The notes beneath the pieces were generated by a model. That model did no database searches. It saw only the letters and a list, made by a program, of their open reading frames with translations, and was not told the origin of the DNA. Positions 18,461-25,950 of a stretch of 31,156 bases of DNA are shown here, piece by piece. The position numbers and the translations under genes were made by a program. The stretch covers positions 1 through 31,156 of the forward strand of contig CANQIG010000002.1 in assembly GCA_947623765.1 (NCBI GenBank). The letters are read 5' to 3'. Origin of the DNA: an uncultured Clostridia bacterium (lineage in GTDB: Bacteria > Bacillota > Clostridia > Oscillospirales > Acutalibacteraceae). Positions within the stretch are counted from its first letter, which is position 1; every line of letters begins with the position of its first letter.

Positions 18461-19135
18461 TCAAAGCTGCTCGAACGCGGACTGCGGCCTGCCGAAGCTG
18501 ATCTCGAGGTTCCCGTTCCGGCAGCGCAGCGCGTCGAGGAATTCCTTTTCCGAAACATCCTTTTTCAAGCGCACCCGGTAGCGCAGCTTGTAGAGGCTCC
18601 CGAGGCTCGCGGTCTTCACCTCGATCAGGTCGTGTTCCTTCGCGTAATCGGCGAACAGGTCGTCGAAGACGGCGGTGTAGTCGAGCGACTCCGGGATCGT
18701 GATGTGCAGCTCGCGCTCGGGGTCCTTCGCCTCGCCAACACGGAAGCGCACCAAAAGGTACAGCACCAGACACGAAAGGCACCCGAAGAGCAGCGCCACA
18801 AGCAGGTACCCGCTGCCGCACGCGAGGCCCACCGCCATCGCGAGGAAGATCACCGCAATGTCCTTCGCGTTCCCCGGCGCGGAGCGGAACCGCACGAGGC
18901 TGAACGCGCCCGCCACCGCGATGCCCGTCCCGACGCTGCCGTTGACCAGCAGGATCACGGTCTGCACCGCGAACGGCAGCAGGACGAGTGTCAGCACGAA
19001 GCTCTGCGTGTACCGCGCCCGGCGGGTATAGGTGAAAGCCAGCAGCCCGCCGAGGGCGAGCACGAGCGCTGCGCCGGGCAGAAAACTCTGCGCCGTGATC
19101 CCGTTCATCACACTTTGAAATAAGCTGTCCATCAT
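18461..19135 (-). CDS. DUF4956 family membrane protein
   Basis: The 224-residue protein has four to five hydrophobic helices in the first 135 residues and a soluble C-terminal domain. The conserved segment GAFSLVRFRSAPGNAKDI, between helices, is the hallmark of DUF4956. The family's function is unknown. It is often found next to VTC-domain proteins, as here: the upstream gene ends 3 bases before and its ribosome binding site GGAAAGG lies in the end of that gene. Two ATG codons in a row are possible starts (19135 or 19132). A membrane partner of the polymerase-like protein is a reasonable inference. Confidence 0.88.
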   Translation of the reverse strand: MMDSLFQSVMNGITAQSFLPGAALVLALGGLLAFTYTRRARYTQSFVLTLVLLPFAVQTVILLVNGSVGTGIAVAGAFSLVRFRSAPGNAKDIAVIFLAMAVGLACGSGYLLVALLFGCLSCLVLYLLVRFRVGEAKDPERELHITIPESLDYTAVFDDLFADYAKEHDLIEVKTASLGSLYKLRYRVRLKKDVSEKEFLDALRCRNGNLEISFGRPQSAFEQL

Positions 19136-19138
19136 CGT

Positions 19139-19840
19139 TTATCCTTTCCGATTTTGAGTTTGCGACGCGAGGTATGCGCGCCCGTATTTGGAAAACGGGA
19201 TCGGCCGGATCTCCAGCGCGCTCAGCGCGCGCGAGAACCAGAACGGCATCCCGCCGGAGGCTTTGACCTCCATCAGCGTCTCTCCCGGCGAGAGCAGCGG
19301 CGCGCCGCCGTCCCCGGAAAGCAGATCGAGATCCGCGCCGCGCCAGCGGATGTTCTCGTCCAGCGTAATGCGAAGATCCCCTTCGCCGTCATAGGCGATC
19401 CGGTCGGCGCAGAGGACGTCTGCGGGCTCGAGCTCGCCGTAGAAGTCGAGGAACCACTCGATCTCCCGCGTGATCTGCGTCTCCTGCTGCGGGGTCTGCC
19501 CGCCGCAGAGCCACGCCCACGCCTCCCGGTACGGCAGCGCGACGCGGCGCTTGTAGACGACGCCTTGAAACTTCTTTTTCAGCTCCACGAAGGCGGGACT
19601 TTCCGGCCCCGGAACGCCGTAGGTGCGCAGCCGGAGCTTTTCCTTATACACCGGCCCTTCGAGCGACGTGCGGATGAGCCGCCGGTCCGGCGTATCGAAA
19701 TAGAGGCTGCAAACGGTCGTCCGCCCATATTCGTCCGGGCGCACGCGCCCCCGCACGATCTCCCGCAGCGCTTCGCGCTCCTCCGCCGAGAGCAGGTACT
19801 TGAGCTCCACGCGCCGGAACACCCCGGTGAACTTCGGCAT
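19139..19840 (-). CDS. VTC/CYTH-type polyphosphate polymerase domain protein
   Basis: The 233-residue soluble protein matches the tunnel fold of the eukaryotic Vtc4 polyphosphate polymerase. Basic tunnel motifs are all visible: RVELK (10-14), YKEKLRLR (65-72), ELKKK (86-90), YKRR (96-99), DRIAYDG (146-152), LRITLDE (156-162), the acidic metal motif MEVK (190-193) and FSKYGRAY (216-223), where Lys218 corresponds to the key lysine of the fungal enzyme. Bacterial members are linked to DUF4956 and surface proteins, but polyphosphate synthesis by them is not established. It is first in a three-gene minus-strand module; a TACAAT -10-like box at 19879-19884 lies upstream without a clear -35. Confidence 0.87.
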   Translation of the reverse strand: MPKFTGVFRRVELKYLLSAEEREALREIVRGRVRPDEYGRTTVCSLYFDTPDRRLIRTSLEGPVYKEKLRLRTYGVPGPESPAFVELKKKFQGVVYKRRVALPYREAWAWLCGGQTPQQETQITREIEWFLDFYGELEPADVLCADRIAYDGEGDLRITLDENIRWRGADLDLLSGDGGAPLLSPGETLMEVKASGGMPFWFSRALSALEIRPIPFSKYGRAYLASQTQNRKG

Positions 19841-19950
19841 ACGGTTTCACCCCGCTGAAATGAATTGACCATGCGTTTATTGTATCCACGAAATGTGACG
19901 GACCCGTGAAAGAAACCTGAGTTTCCTCGGAAAACCGCTCTCTCCCCGCC

Positions 19951-19979
19951 TTGCGCTTCCCCGATTTCTATGGTATAAT
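19951..19979 (+). promoter_or_regulatory. promoter before the left repeat array
   Basis: -35 TTGCGC (19951-19956), a 17-base spacer and a perfect -10 TATAAT (19974-19979). Transcription would begin almost at the edge of the repeat array and run through it into the acyltransferase-like gene at 20571, giving a leader of nearly 600 bases made of hairpins. Confidence 0.65.
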
Positions 19980-19980
19980 A

Positions 19981-20560
19981 CGGGCAAAGCCCGATTCGGC
20001 GCCTAGCGGCGCGGCGACGTTTGCCCTACGTTGGCTCACAGGAAACAGAGGCAAATTCTCTCCACATACCCTGCGTTCGGCGCGGGGGAACGCTTCCCGG
20101 AACCGCTGGCGAAGTTCGCGAAGCGAACGACCAACGCGACTTAAAAGTCTTTTGGCCCTACCTTTTCTTCAGAAAAGGTAGGCGCGGGCAAAGCCCGTTT
20201 CGTCTGCTCTACATTAGCTCGCGGAATGCGGAGGCGAACTTCCCACACAAACCCAGCCTCTGGCGCGGGACAAAACCCGCCGGAACCGCTGGCGAAGTTC
20301 GCGGAGCGAACGACCAACGTGCGGGCAAAGCCCGTTTCGTCTGCCCTACATTAGCTCACAAAAAGCGGAGAAAAACGCCTCATACAAATCCAGACTCCGG
20401 CGCGACCGCAAAAGCCAGCATGAAGCCGGAGAAATCCCCTTTCTTGCGCAGCACGTACGGCGCGGGGTGCGAGGGCGTTTGTTCAGTGACGGTAAGCGCG
20501 CGCAGCGCGCGAAAACGCGACGCAAAAGTCTTTTGCCAAGCTTTTCTTCAGAAAAGCTTG
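19981..20560 (+). repeat. left array of multi-hairpin repeats (order A, A, B)
   Basis: Three related units start at 19981, 20185 and 20322, each with the small stem CGGGCAAAGCCCG. Units 1 and 2 (type A) contain the hairpin GTTCGC-GNA-GCGAAC followed by GACCAACG. Unit 3 (type B) has GGTAAGCGCGCGCAGCGCGC instead. Units 1 and 3 then have AAAAGTCTTTT and end in a longer hairpin of 11 base pairs (20158-20181 and 20537-20560). No protein-coding gene is supported here. The last hairpin stops directly before the AGGAGG of the next gene. Confidence 0.85.
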
Positions 20561-20570
20561 AGGAGGAAAT

Positions 20571-21473
20571 ATGTACGGAAACGAATATTTTCAGTTGTTC
20601 ATGAAAACGGAAAACTTCCCGGCGGAGAGCCGCGCGCCGCTGAGCGAAGCGTTCGCGAAGCTCACCGCGGCGAAGGACTGCGGCCCGCTGCTGCAAACGG
20701 CGGAGGACGCGCTGTTCGGCGGCAAAGAATGGCGCGAGGCGATCGCGCCGCCGCTGAAGGAGGTCAGCGAGCGGACGGGCATCCACCCCTACACTGTGGA
20801 CCTGCTGTTCCTCGTCGCGGAAAGCGAGCGCCTGCGCGCGGACTACAAAGCGGCGGGGCTGGACGAAGCGATCTTCTGGAATTCGATGGCGGACCTGCTC
20901 TATAAGCTCGTCGAATGCCATGACATCTACGGCATCTGGGGCACGTTTGTCGCGTGGTGGCACCCGTGGTTCTACACGAGGAAGCGCTTCGCGTTCGGAC
21001 GGCTGCAATTCGAGGCCGTTCCGTTTGAGGACGCCGCGCCGGTAACGGTCGGCGGGCACACGGTCCGCCCCGGGGACACGGTCTACAATATGCACATTCC
21101 CTCGGCGGGGCCGCTGACCAAGGAATCCCGGCTGGACGCGTACCGCCGCGCCTACGAGTTCTACAGGAAAACGGACGGCGAATGGCTCTGCTTCGTCTGC
21201 GAATCGTGGCTGCTGTTCCCGCCGTACCGGGAGATCCTCTCCCCGACCTCGAACATCGTCAGCTTCATGGACGATTTTCACATCTACTTCGAGGAGAAAA
21301 GCGAATTCTACGACAACTGGCGCGTTTTCGGCAAGGACTTTGAAAAGCCCTTTGCCGAGCTCCCGGAGGACACCTCGATGCGCCGCGCGTTCAAGAAATA
21401 CCTGCTCGCGGGCGGCGGCGCCGGCGCGGGGTACGGGCTCTTCTTCTTCAACGGAAAAGAATTCATCAAATAA
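20571..21473 (+). CDS. acyltransferase-like protein (NAT_N / GNAT_C domain type)
   Basis: The 300-residue cytoplasmic protein has a helical N-terminal half and a mixed alpha/beta C-terminal half. The segment NMHIPSAGPLT (about 174-184), followed by FVCESWLLFP and NIVSFMDDF, matches the GNAT-like C-terminal domain that is paired with an N-acyltransferase N-terminal domain in Firmicutes. Substrate and physiological role are unknown. The ATG follows AGGAGG at 20561-20566 with 4 bases between, and the preceding repeat hairpin ends right at that ribosome binding site. ychF follows after 20 bases, so the two are probably one transcript. Confidence 0.65.
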   Translation: MYGNEYFQLFMKTENFPAESRAPLSEAFAKLTAAKDCGPLLQTAEDALFGGKEWREAIAPPLKEVSERTGIHPYTVDLLFLVAESERLRADYKAAGLDEAIFWNSMADLLYKLVECHDIYGIWGTFVAWWHPWFYTRKRFAFGRLQFEAVPFEDAAPVTVGGHTVRPGDTVYNMHIPSAGPLTKESRLDAYRRAYEFYRKTDGEWLCFVCESWLLFPPYREILSPTSNIVSFMDDFHIYFEEKSEFYDNWRVFGKDFEKPFAELPEDTSMRRAFKKYLLAGGGAGAGYGLFFFNGKEFIK

Positions 21474-21493
21474 ACGGAAAGGCTGAAACCAAC

Positions 21494-22588
21494 ATGAAAC
21501 TCGGAATCGTGGGCCTGCCGAACGTCGGCAAGAGCACCCTCTTCAACGCGATCACCAATGCGGGCGCGCAGAGCGCGAACTACCCCTTCTGCACCATCGA
21601 GCCGAACGTCGGCACGGTCGCCGTGCCGGACAAGCGGCTCGACCGGCTCGCGGAAATGTACGAGCCGGAAAAGTACACGCCCGCCACGATCGAATTCGTC
21701 GACATCGCGGGCCTGGTGAAGGGCGCGTCGAAGGGCGAGGGCCTCGGCAACAAGTTTCTCGCGAACATCCGCGAGGTGGACGCGATCGTCCACGTCGTGC
21801 GCTGCTTTGAGAACGACGACATCATCCACGTGGAGGGCAGCATCGACCCGGCCCGCGACATCGAGGTGATCGACCTCGAGCTGATCCTCTCGGACATGGA
21901 GGTCCTCGATCGCCGCATCGACAAGACGAAAAAGCTCCTCAAGGGGGACAAATCCTATCAGACGGAGCTCGAACTCCTCGAGCGCGTCCGCGAAGCGCTC
22001 GACGCCGGGAAGCCCGCCCGCAGCGTGTCCTGCAGCGAGGAGGAATCCGCCGTCCTCTCAACGGTGAACCTGCTGACCTTCAAGCCGGTCATCTTCGCCG
22101 CAAATCTCTCCGAGAAAGATTTCGCCGACGGGCTCGAGAACAACCCGCGCCTTGCCGCCGTGCAGAAGATCGCCGACGAACAGCACGCCGCCGTGCTGCC
22201 GATCTGCGCCGAGACCGAAGCGCAGATCGCCGGGATGGACCCGGAGGAAAAGGAGCTGTTCCTCGCCGACATGGGCCTCACCGAATCCGGCCTCGACCGA
22301 CTCATCGCGGCGTGCTACGATCTTCTCGGCCTGATGAGCTACCTCACCGCGGGCAAACCCGAGGTCCGCGCGTGGACCATCCAGAAGGGCACGCGCGCGC
22401 CGCAGGCCGCCGGCAAGATCCACAGCGATTTCGAGCGCGGCTTCATCCGCGCCGAGGTCATCTCCTTCGACGACCTGATGGCCTGCGGCTCGATGGCCGC
22501 TGCCCGCGAGAAGGGCCTCGTCCGCAGCGAGGGCAAGGAATACGTCATGCAGGACGGCGACATCGTCCATTTCCGCTTCAACGTTTGA
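21494..22588 (+). CDS. ychF: YchF family ATPase (Obg-related)
   Basis: The 364-residue protein is the universally conserved ribosome-associated ATPase. G1 is GLPNVGKST (6-14), G3 is DIAGLVKGA, and the G4 motif reads NLSE (204-207) instead of NKxD, which is the change that makes YchF prefer ATP over GTP. A coiled-coil insertion follows G3, and the C-terminal TGS domain (YLTAGKPEVRAWTIQKG onward) is complete. The length is usual. The right repeat array begins with a hairpin at the base after the stop codon. Confidence 0.97.
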   Translation: MKLGIVGLPNVGKSTLFNAITNAGAQSANYPFCTIEPNVGTVAVPDKRLDRLAEMYEPEKYTPATIEFVDIAGLVKGASKGEGLGNKFLANIREVDAIVHVVRCFENDDIIHVEGSIDPARDIEVIDLELILSDMEVLDRRIDKTKKLLKGDKSYQTELELLERVREALDAGKPARSVSCSEEESAVLSTVNLLTFKPVIFAANLSEKDFADGLENNPRLAAVQKIADEQHAAVLPICAETEAQIAGMDPEEKELFLADMGLTESGLDRLIAACYDLLGLMSYLTAGKPEVRAWTIQKGTRAPQAAGKIHSDFERGFIRAEVISFDDLMACGSMAAAREKGLVRSEGKEYVMQDGDIVHFRFNV

Positions 22589-22614
22589 CTTACTTTTCTT
22601 GAAAGAAAAGTAAG
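22589..22614 (+). terminator. repeat-derived hairpin directly after ychF
   Basis: CTTACTTTTCTT (22589-22600) and its exact complement (22603-22614). It starts one base after the stop codon and is the outermost piece of the right repeat array. It could end ychF transcription or protect the message, but no T-run follows. Confidence 0.5.
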
Positions 22615-22784
22615 CAAAAGAACTTCTGGGTCGCGGGGTGCGCGCTTGCGTGCGCTTACCGTTTCCGAACTTAGCCCCGCGCAGTCCGCGCCGTATCTGC
22701 TGCGCGGACAAGAAGATTTCTCCAGTTCTCGGCAAGCCACCGTAACACAAACGTAAGCGGCTTTGCCGCCTTTTCTTGAAAGAA

Positions 22785-23074
22785 AAGTCGGCAAAAGAAC
22801 TTTTGCGTCGCGTTGGTCGTTCGCTCCGCGAACTTCGCCGGTGTGTCTGGGAAGCATTGCCCCGCGTTATAAGCTGGCTTTATGTGGGAAACTCGCTCCT
22901 GCTCCCCGTAAATCCCGCGCAGGGCAAAATGAAGTCGGCAAAAGAACTTTCGCGTCGCGTTGGTCGTTCGCTCCGCGAACTTCGCCGGTGTGTCTGGGAA
23001 GCATTGCCCCGCGTTATAAGCTGGCTTTATGTGGGGAACTCGCTCCCGCTCCCCGTAAGCCCGCGCAGGGCAAA
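22785..23074 (-). repeat. two near-identical tandem type A units, period about 147
   Basis: The unit from AAGTCGGCAAAAGAAC to CGCGCAGGGCAAA occurs twice (22785-22928 and 22932-23074) with only a few substitutions and one single-base indel. The high identity shows recent duplication compared with the left array. Confidence 0.9.
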
Positions 23075-23121
23075 GGAAAGCGGCTCTACCGCCGCTTTCG
23101 GCAAGCCAACATAAAGAAAAC

Positions 23122-23146
23122 GCCTCCCCTCAGAAAAAGGGGAGGC
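23122..23146. terminator. terminator after the NYN gene, bidirectional
   Basis: GCCTCCCCT (23122-23130), a 7-base loop, AGGGGAGGC (23138-23146). On the minus strand GTTTTCTTTATG follows, which ends the NYN transcript; on the plus strand AAATTTTTA follows. Confidence 0.75.
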
Positions 23147-23168
23147 AAATTTTTATGGGGTCTGGGGT

Positions 23169-23930
23169 TTAGGCGGGCAGCATCCCGTCCCGCAGAAGGC
23201 GGTCCCGATCCGCCTCGATGATCTTCACAGTGCGCGTCGGCTCCACCGCGCGGGTCGTGCGCAGGACATATCCATCGCCGATCATTTTGAGCAGCGCCTT
23301 TTTGACCTCGCCCCGGGGGATCGAATTGCGCCGGGACACCGTGTTGATCGTCCCGAGGAACGTCGGGATAATGCTCGGGTCCTCCGCCACGGACAGCAGG
23401 TTCTCGATCAGCGCCTTCGTGGCGCGGTCCATCGTCTCCACCTTGCGCGGCAGCTCCGCGGTCTCCGTGGCGACGGCCTGCAGATGCGCGGAAAAAGAAT
23501 TCCGCACGCCGTAAACGGCCACATCCTTCCGGCGCTTCTGCGTCAGGTATTTCACGACGGTCTGAAAATGCCCGTCTCCCGTAAAAATGACATACGTCCC
23601 GATTTTCGGATGCTCGGCGGCATACTGGTAAATGTAGTCCAGCATGATGAAATCCGTCATGTCCTTTTTATAGTGGTTGAACGTATTGCCGGTCTCGATG
23701 ATCGTGTTCGTAATGCGCCGCAGGCGGGGCAGCTCCTCGCTGATCGCCCCGGAAAAATTGCCGAACACCAGAATATCCTGCAAATGCCACCGCTTTTCCA
23801 GCTCGGCCCGCCACGCTTCCGGGTCCGGCTTCAGATGATACAGGTTCTGGTACGAATAATACCAGTATTCATAATCGACGAACGCGATGGCGCGCTCCTT
23901 GTCTCCCCCTCTTCTCCAAAAGGAAAACAC
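23169..23930 (-). CDS. NYN-domain (PIN-like nuclease fold) protein
   Basis: The 253-residue protein has an N-terminal NYN/LabA-like domain with the expected acidic residues: Asp19 in FVDYEY, Asp93 in DMTDFIMLD and Asp119 in FTGDGHF, which would bind metal in an RNA-cleaving site. The C-terminal 75 residues look like a winged helix. No substrate is known. The start is GTG at 23930, placed 8 bases after GGGAGG; a second GTG 9 bases earlier overlaps that ribosome binding site and is less likely. It is divergent from the GH2 gene. Confidence 0.8.
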   Translation of the reverse strand: MFSFWRRGGDKERAIAFVDYEYWYYSYQNLYHLKPDPEAWRAELEKRWHLQDILVFGNFSGAISEELPRLRRITNTIIETGNTFNHYKKDMTDFIMLDYIYQYAAEHPKIGTYVIFTGDGHFQTVVKYLTQKRRKDVAVYGVRNSFSAHLQAVATETAELPRKVETMDRATKALIENLLSVAEDPSIIPTFLGTINTVSRRNSIPRGEVKKALLKMIGDGYVLRTTRAVEPTRTVKIIEADRDRLLRDGMLPA

Positions 23931-23978
23931 CGTTTTCACCTCCCTTCTTCGGTTTTTGCGGCCCGATGCCGCCGCTCT

Positions 23979-24007
23979 AGTATAGCACACCTCGCCCAAA
24001 AAAGCAA
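23979..24007 (-). promoter_or_regulatory. promoter of the NYN gene
   Basis: On the minus strand, -35 TTGCTT (24002-24007), a 17-base spacer and -10 TATACT (23979-23984) with an extended -10 TGC, the same design as the tRNA-fMet promoter. Confidence 0.75.
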
Positions 24008-24032
24008 GCGGGCCGCTTTTTCCCCGTCCCGC

Positions 24033-24061
24033 TTGACTTTTTCCTTTGGATATGGCACAAT
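24033..24061 (+). promoter_or_regulatory. promoter of the GH2 gene
   Basis: -35 TTGACT (24033-24038), a 17-base spacer and -10 CACAAT (24056-24061). The -10 is weak, so an activator or lower expression is possible. AAGCGGC/GCCGCTT at 24081-24097 forms a small hairpin in the leader. Confidence 0.55.
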
Positions 24062-24112
24062 AGCACCAGAAACAACGATAAAGCGGCAAGGGCCGCTTTG
24101 GGAGGAGCCAGT

Positions 24113-25870
24113 ATGCAGAATCACATTCCGAACTACCCGCGCCCGCAGCTCATCCGGGAGCGCTGGGCACTGCTGGACGGCCCGTGGGATTTCGCCTTCG
24201 ACGACCACAACGTCGGCGAAATGAACGGCTGGCAGCGGATCTTTCCGAAACAGTACGGCATCCTCGTTCCGTTCACCTATGAGACGGCCGCGAGCGGCAT
24301 CGGCATGGAGGAGCTCCACGAGCACGTGTGGTACTCGAGGACCTTCACGCCGGAGGAAAACGCCGAATGCGTCCTGCTCCACTTTGAGGGCAGCGACTAC
24401 CGCACGCGCGTCTTCGTGAACGGGCAGTTCGCCGGGGAACATCGGGGCGGCTACGCCCGGTTCTCCTTCGACATCACCTCGCTGCTGCGGCCCGGGGAAA
24501 ACACGCTGACCGTCCATGTGGAGGACAGCGCGAGCCGCAGCCAGCCGCGCGGCAAACAGCGCTGGCAGCCGCAGAGCTTCGCGTGCTGGTATGTGCAGAC
24601 GACCGGCATCTGGAAATCGGTCTGGCTGGAATACGCGCCCGCCGCGCGCGTCACCGGGCTGAAGCTGACACCGTGCCTCTCCGAGGGGGCGGTCTGCATC
24701 GAGGCCAGCCTGACGCCGGAAGCGAACGGCGCGATCCTCGCCGCCGACGCTTCGTTTGACGGCGTGCCGGTCGGCAGCGGCTCCGTCGAGGTGAAGGACG
24801 GGCGCGCCTTCATCCGGCTCGACGTGCGGAGCCTCGCGGTCTCGGACTGGGGCGTGCGCACCTGGACTCCGGACCACCCCGACCTCTACGACCTCGACCT
24901 CGTGCTGCTGCAGAACGGCCGCGCGGCGGACACGGTCTGCTCCTATTTCGGGATGCGCGAGATCTCCATCCACGACGGGAAGGTCCTGCTCAACGGCAGC
25001 CCGCTCTACCAGCGGCTGATCCTCGACCAGGGCTATTGGCCGACGAGCGGCCTCACGCCGCCGAGCGAAGAAGCGCTCGTCACCGACATCGAAAAGATTC
25101 GGCAGCTCGGCTTCAACGGCGTGCGCAAGCACCAGAAGGTCGAGGACGAACGCTTCCTCTATTTCGCGGATGCGATGGGCCTGCTCGTCTGGAGCGAATT
25201 CCCGGCGACGTTTGAATTCACCGACGAAGCCGTGGAAAACATGACGCGCGAGTGGGTGGAGGTCGTGCGGCAGAATTACAGCCATCCCTCCATCGTCACC
25301 TGGACGCCGTTCAACGAGAGCTGGGGCGTCCCGGAGATCGCGCACGACGAGCGCCAGCAGAGGTTCACGGAGAGCATCTACGCCCTGACCAAGGCCATCG
25401 ACCCGATGCGGCCCGTCATCTCGAACGACGGCTGGCGGCACACCTACTCCGACCTTCTCACGCTCCACGATTATGAAGCAAGCGGCGACCGCTTCTTCGA
25501 CCGCTACATCCACCCGGAGGACTTCTTCGACAATTCCGAGCCGTATAGCACCGCTGGGCAGTTTTTCGCCTACGCGGACGGCTACGAATACGGCGGCGAG
25601 CCGGTGCTCATCAGCGAATTCGGCGGCATCGCCATCTCCGGCGGCGAAGGCTGGGGCTACGGCGACAAGGTGGAGGGAGAAGCGGACTTCCTCGCACGGT
25701 TCAAGTCGATCACCGAGGCGATCCAGTCCCTGCCGTACGTCGTCGGGTACTGCTACACGCAGGTGACGGACGTCCAGCAGGAGGTCAACGGCCTCATGGA
25801 CATGGACCGCAATTTTAAGGTCGACCCCGACGCGGTCCGCCGGATCAACCTGCAGCAGCCTATCGTTTGA
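24113..25870 (+). CDS. glycoside hydrolase family 2 (beta-galactosidase/beta-glucuronidase-like)
   Basis: The 585-residue enzyme has the GH2 order: a sugar-binding jelly-roll domain (about 20-165, with SQPRGKQRWQP and TTGIWKSVWLEY), an immunoglobulin-like domain, and a (beta/alpha)8 barrel. The acid/base is Glu402 in TPFNESWG and the nucleophile is Glu502 in LISEFGG. There is no signal peptide, so it acts in the cytoplasm. ATG 24113 was chosen for GGAGG at 24101-24105; an upstream TTG at 24098 is in frame but overlaps that site. It is shorter than LacZ, like many Firmicutes GH2 enzymes. The exact sugar specificity cannot be read. Confidence 0.9.
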   Translation: MQNHIPNYPRPQLIRERWALLDGPWDFAFDDHNVGEMNGWQRIFPKQYGILVPFTYETAASGIGMEELHEHVWYSRTFTPEENAECVLLHFEGSDYRTRVFVNGQFAGEHRGGYARFSFDITSLLRPGENTLTVHVEDSASRSQPRGKQRWQPQSFACWYVQTTGIWKSVWLEYAPAARVTGLKLTPCLSEGAVCIEASLTPEANGAILAADASFDGVPVGSGSVEVKDGRAFIRLDVRSLAVSDWGVRTWTPDHPDLYDLDLVLLQNGRAADTVCSYFGMREISIHDGKVLLNGSPLYQRLILDQGYWPTSGLTPPSEEALVTDIEKIRQLGFNGVRKHQKVEDERFLYFADAMGLLVWSEFPATFEFTDEAVENMTREWVEVVRQNYSHPSIVTWTPFNESWGVPEIAHDERQQRFTESIYALTKAIDPMRPVISNDGWRHTYSDLLTLHDYEASGDRFFDRYIHPEDFFDNSEPYSTAGQFFAYADGYEYGGEPVLISEFGGIAISGGEGWGYGDKVEGEADFLARFKSITEAIQSLPYVVGYCYTQVTDVQQEVNGLMDMDRNFKVDPDAVRRINLQQPIV

Positions 25871-25921
25871 CGGTATTTGGGTGCGCTTTGCCGGTCGCAG
25901 ACCGCAAACAGACGGTATCCA

Positions 25922-25950
25922 AAGGGGCTTCCCATCTCGGGAAGCCCCTT
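25922..25950 (+). terminator. terminator after the GH2 gene
   Basis: AAGGGGCTTCCC (25922-25933), a 5-base loop and its exact complement (25939-25950), then CATTTTATGTTTT. Confidence 0.8.

Larger units (their letters stand above)
22589..23100 (-). repeat. right array of multi-hairpin repeats, inverted (order B, A, A)
   Basis: Read on the minus strand, this is the same family as the left array: GGTAAGCGC-type unit B nearest ychF (about 22589-22784), then two type A units with GTTCGCGGAGCGAAC, GACCAACGCGACG and AAAAGTTCTTTTGCC. Unit B shares GGAGAAATC and TACGGCGCGG with the left B unit. The only reading frames here arise from the repeats and are not genes. Confidence 0.85.

Noticed and set aside
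16029..18581. 850-residue plus-strand frame across the lipoprotein gene
   Set aside because: Arg/Ala/Pro-rich shadow; the minus-strand gene has a signal peptide, lipobox and ribosome binding site.
19981..20560. Possible CRISPR array
   Set aside because: Units are of uneven length (204 and 137 bases), internally palindromic and diverged, with no regular spacers and no cas genes.
20021..20905. 294-residue frame over the left repeat array
   Set aside because: It is built from the repeats and enters the acyltransferase-like gene in a different frame.
22776..23221. Frames of 112 and 152 residues after ychF
   Set aside because: They arise from the tandem repeat units and have no ribosome binding site.
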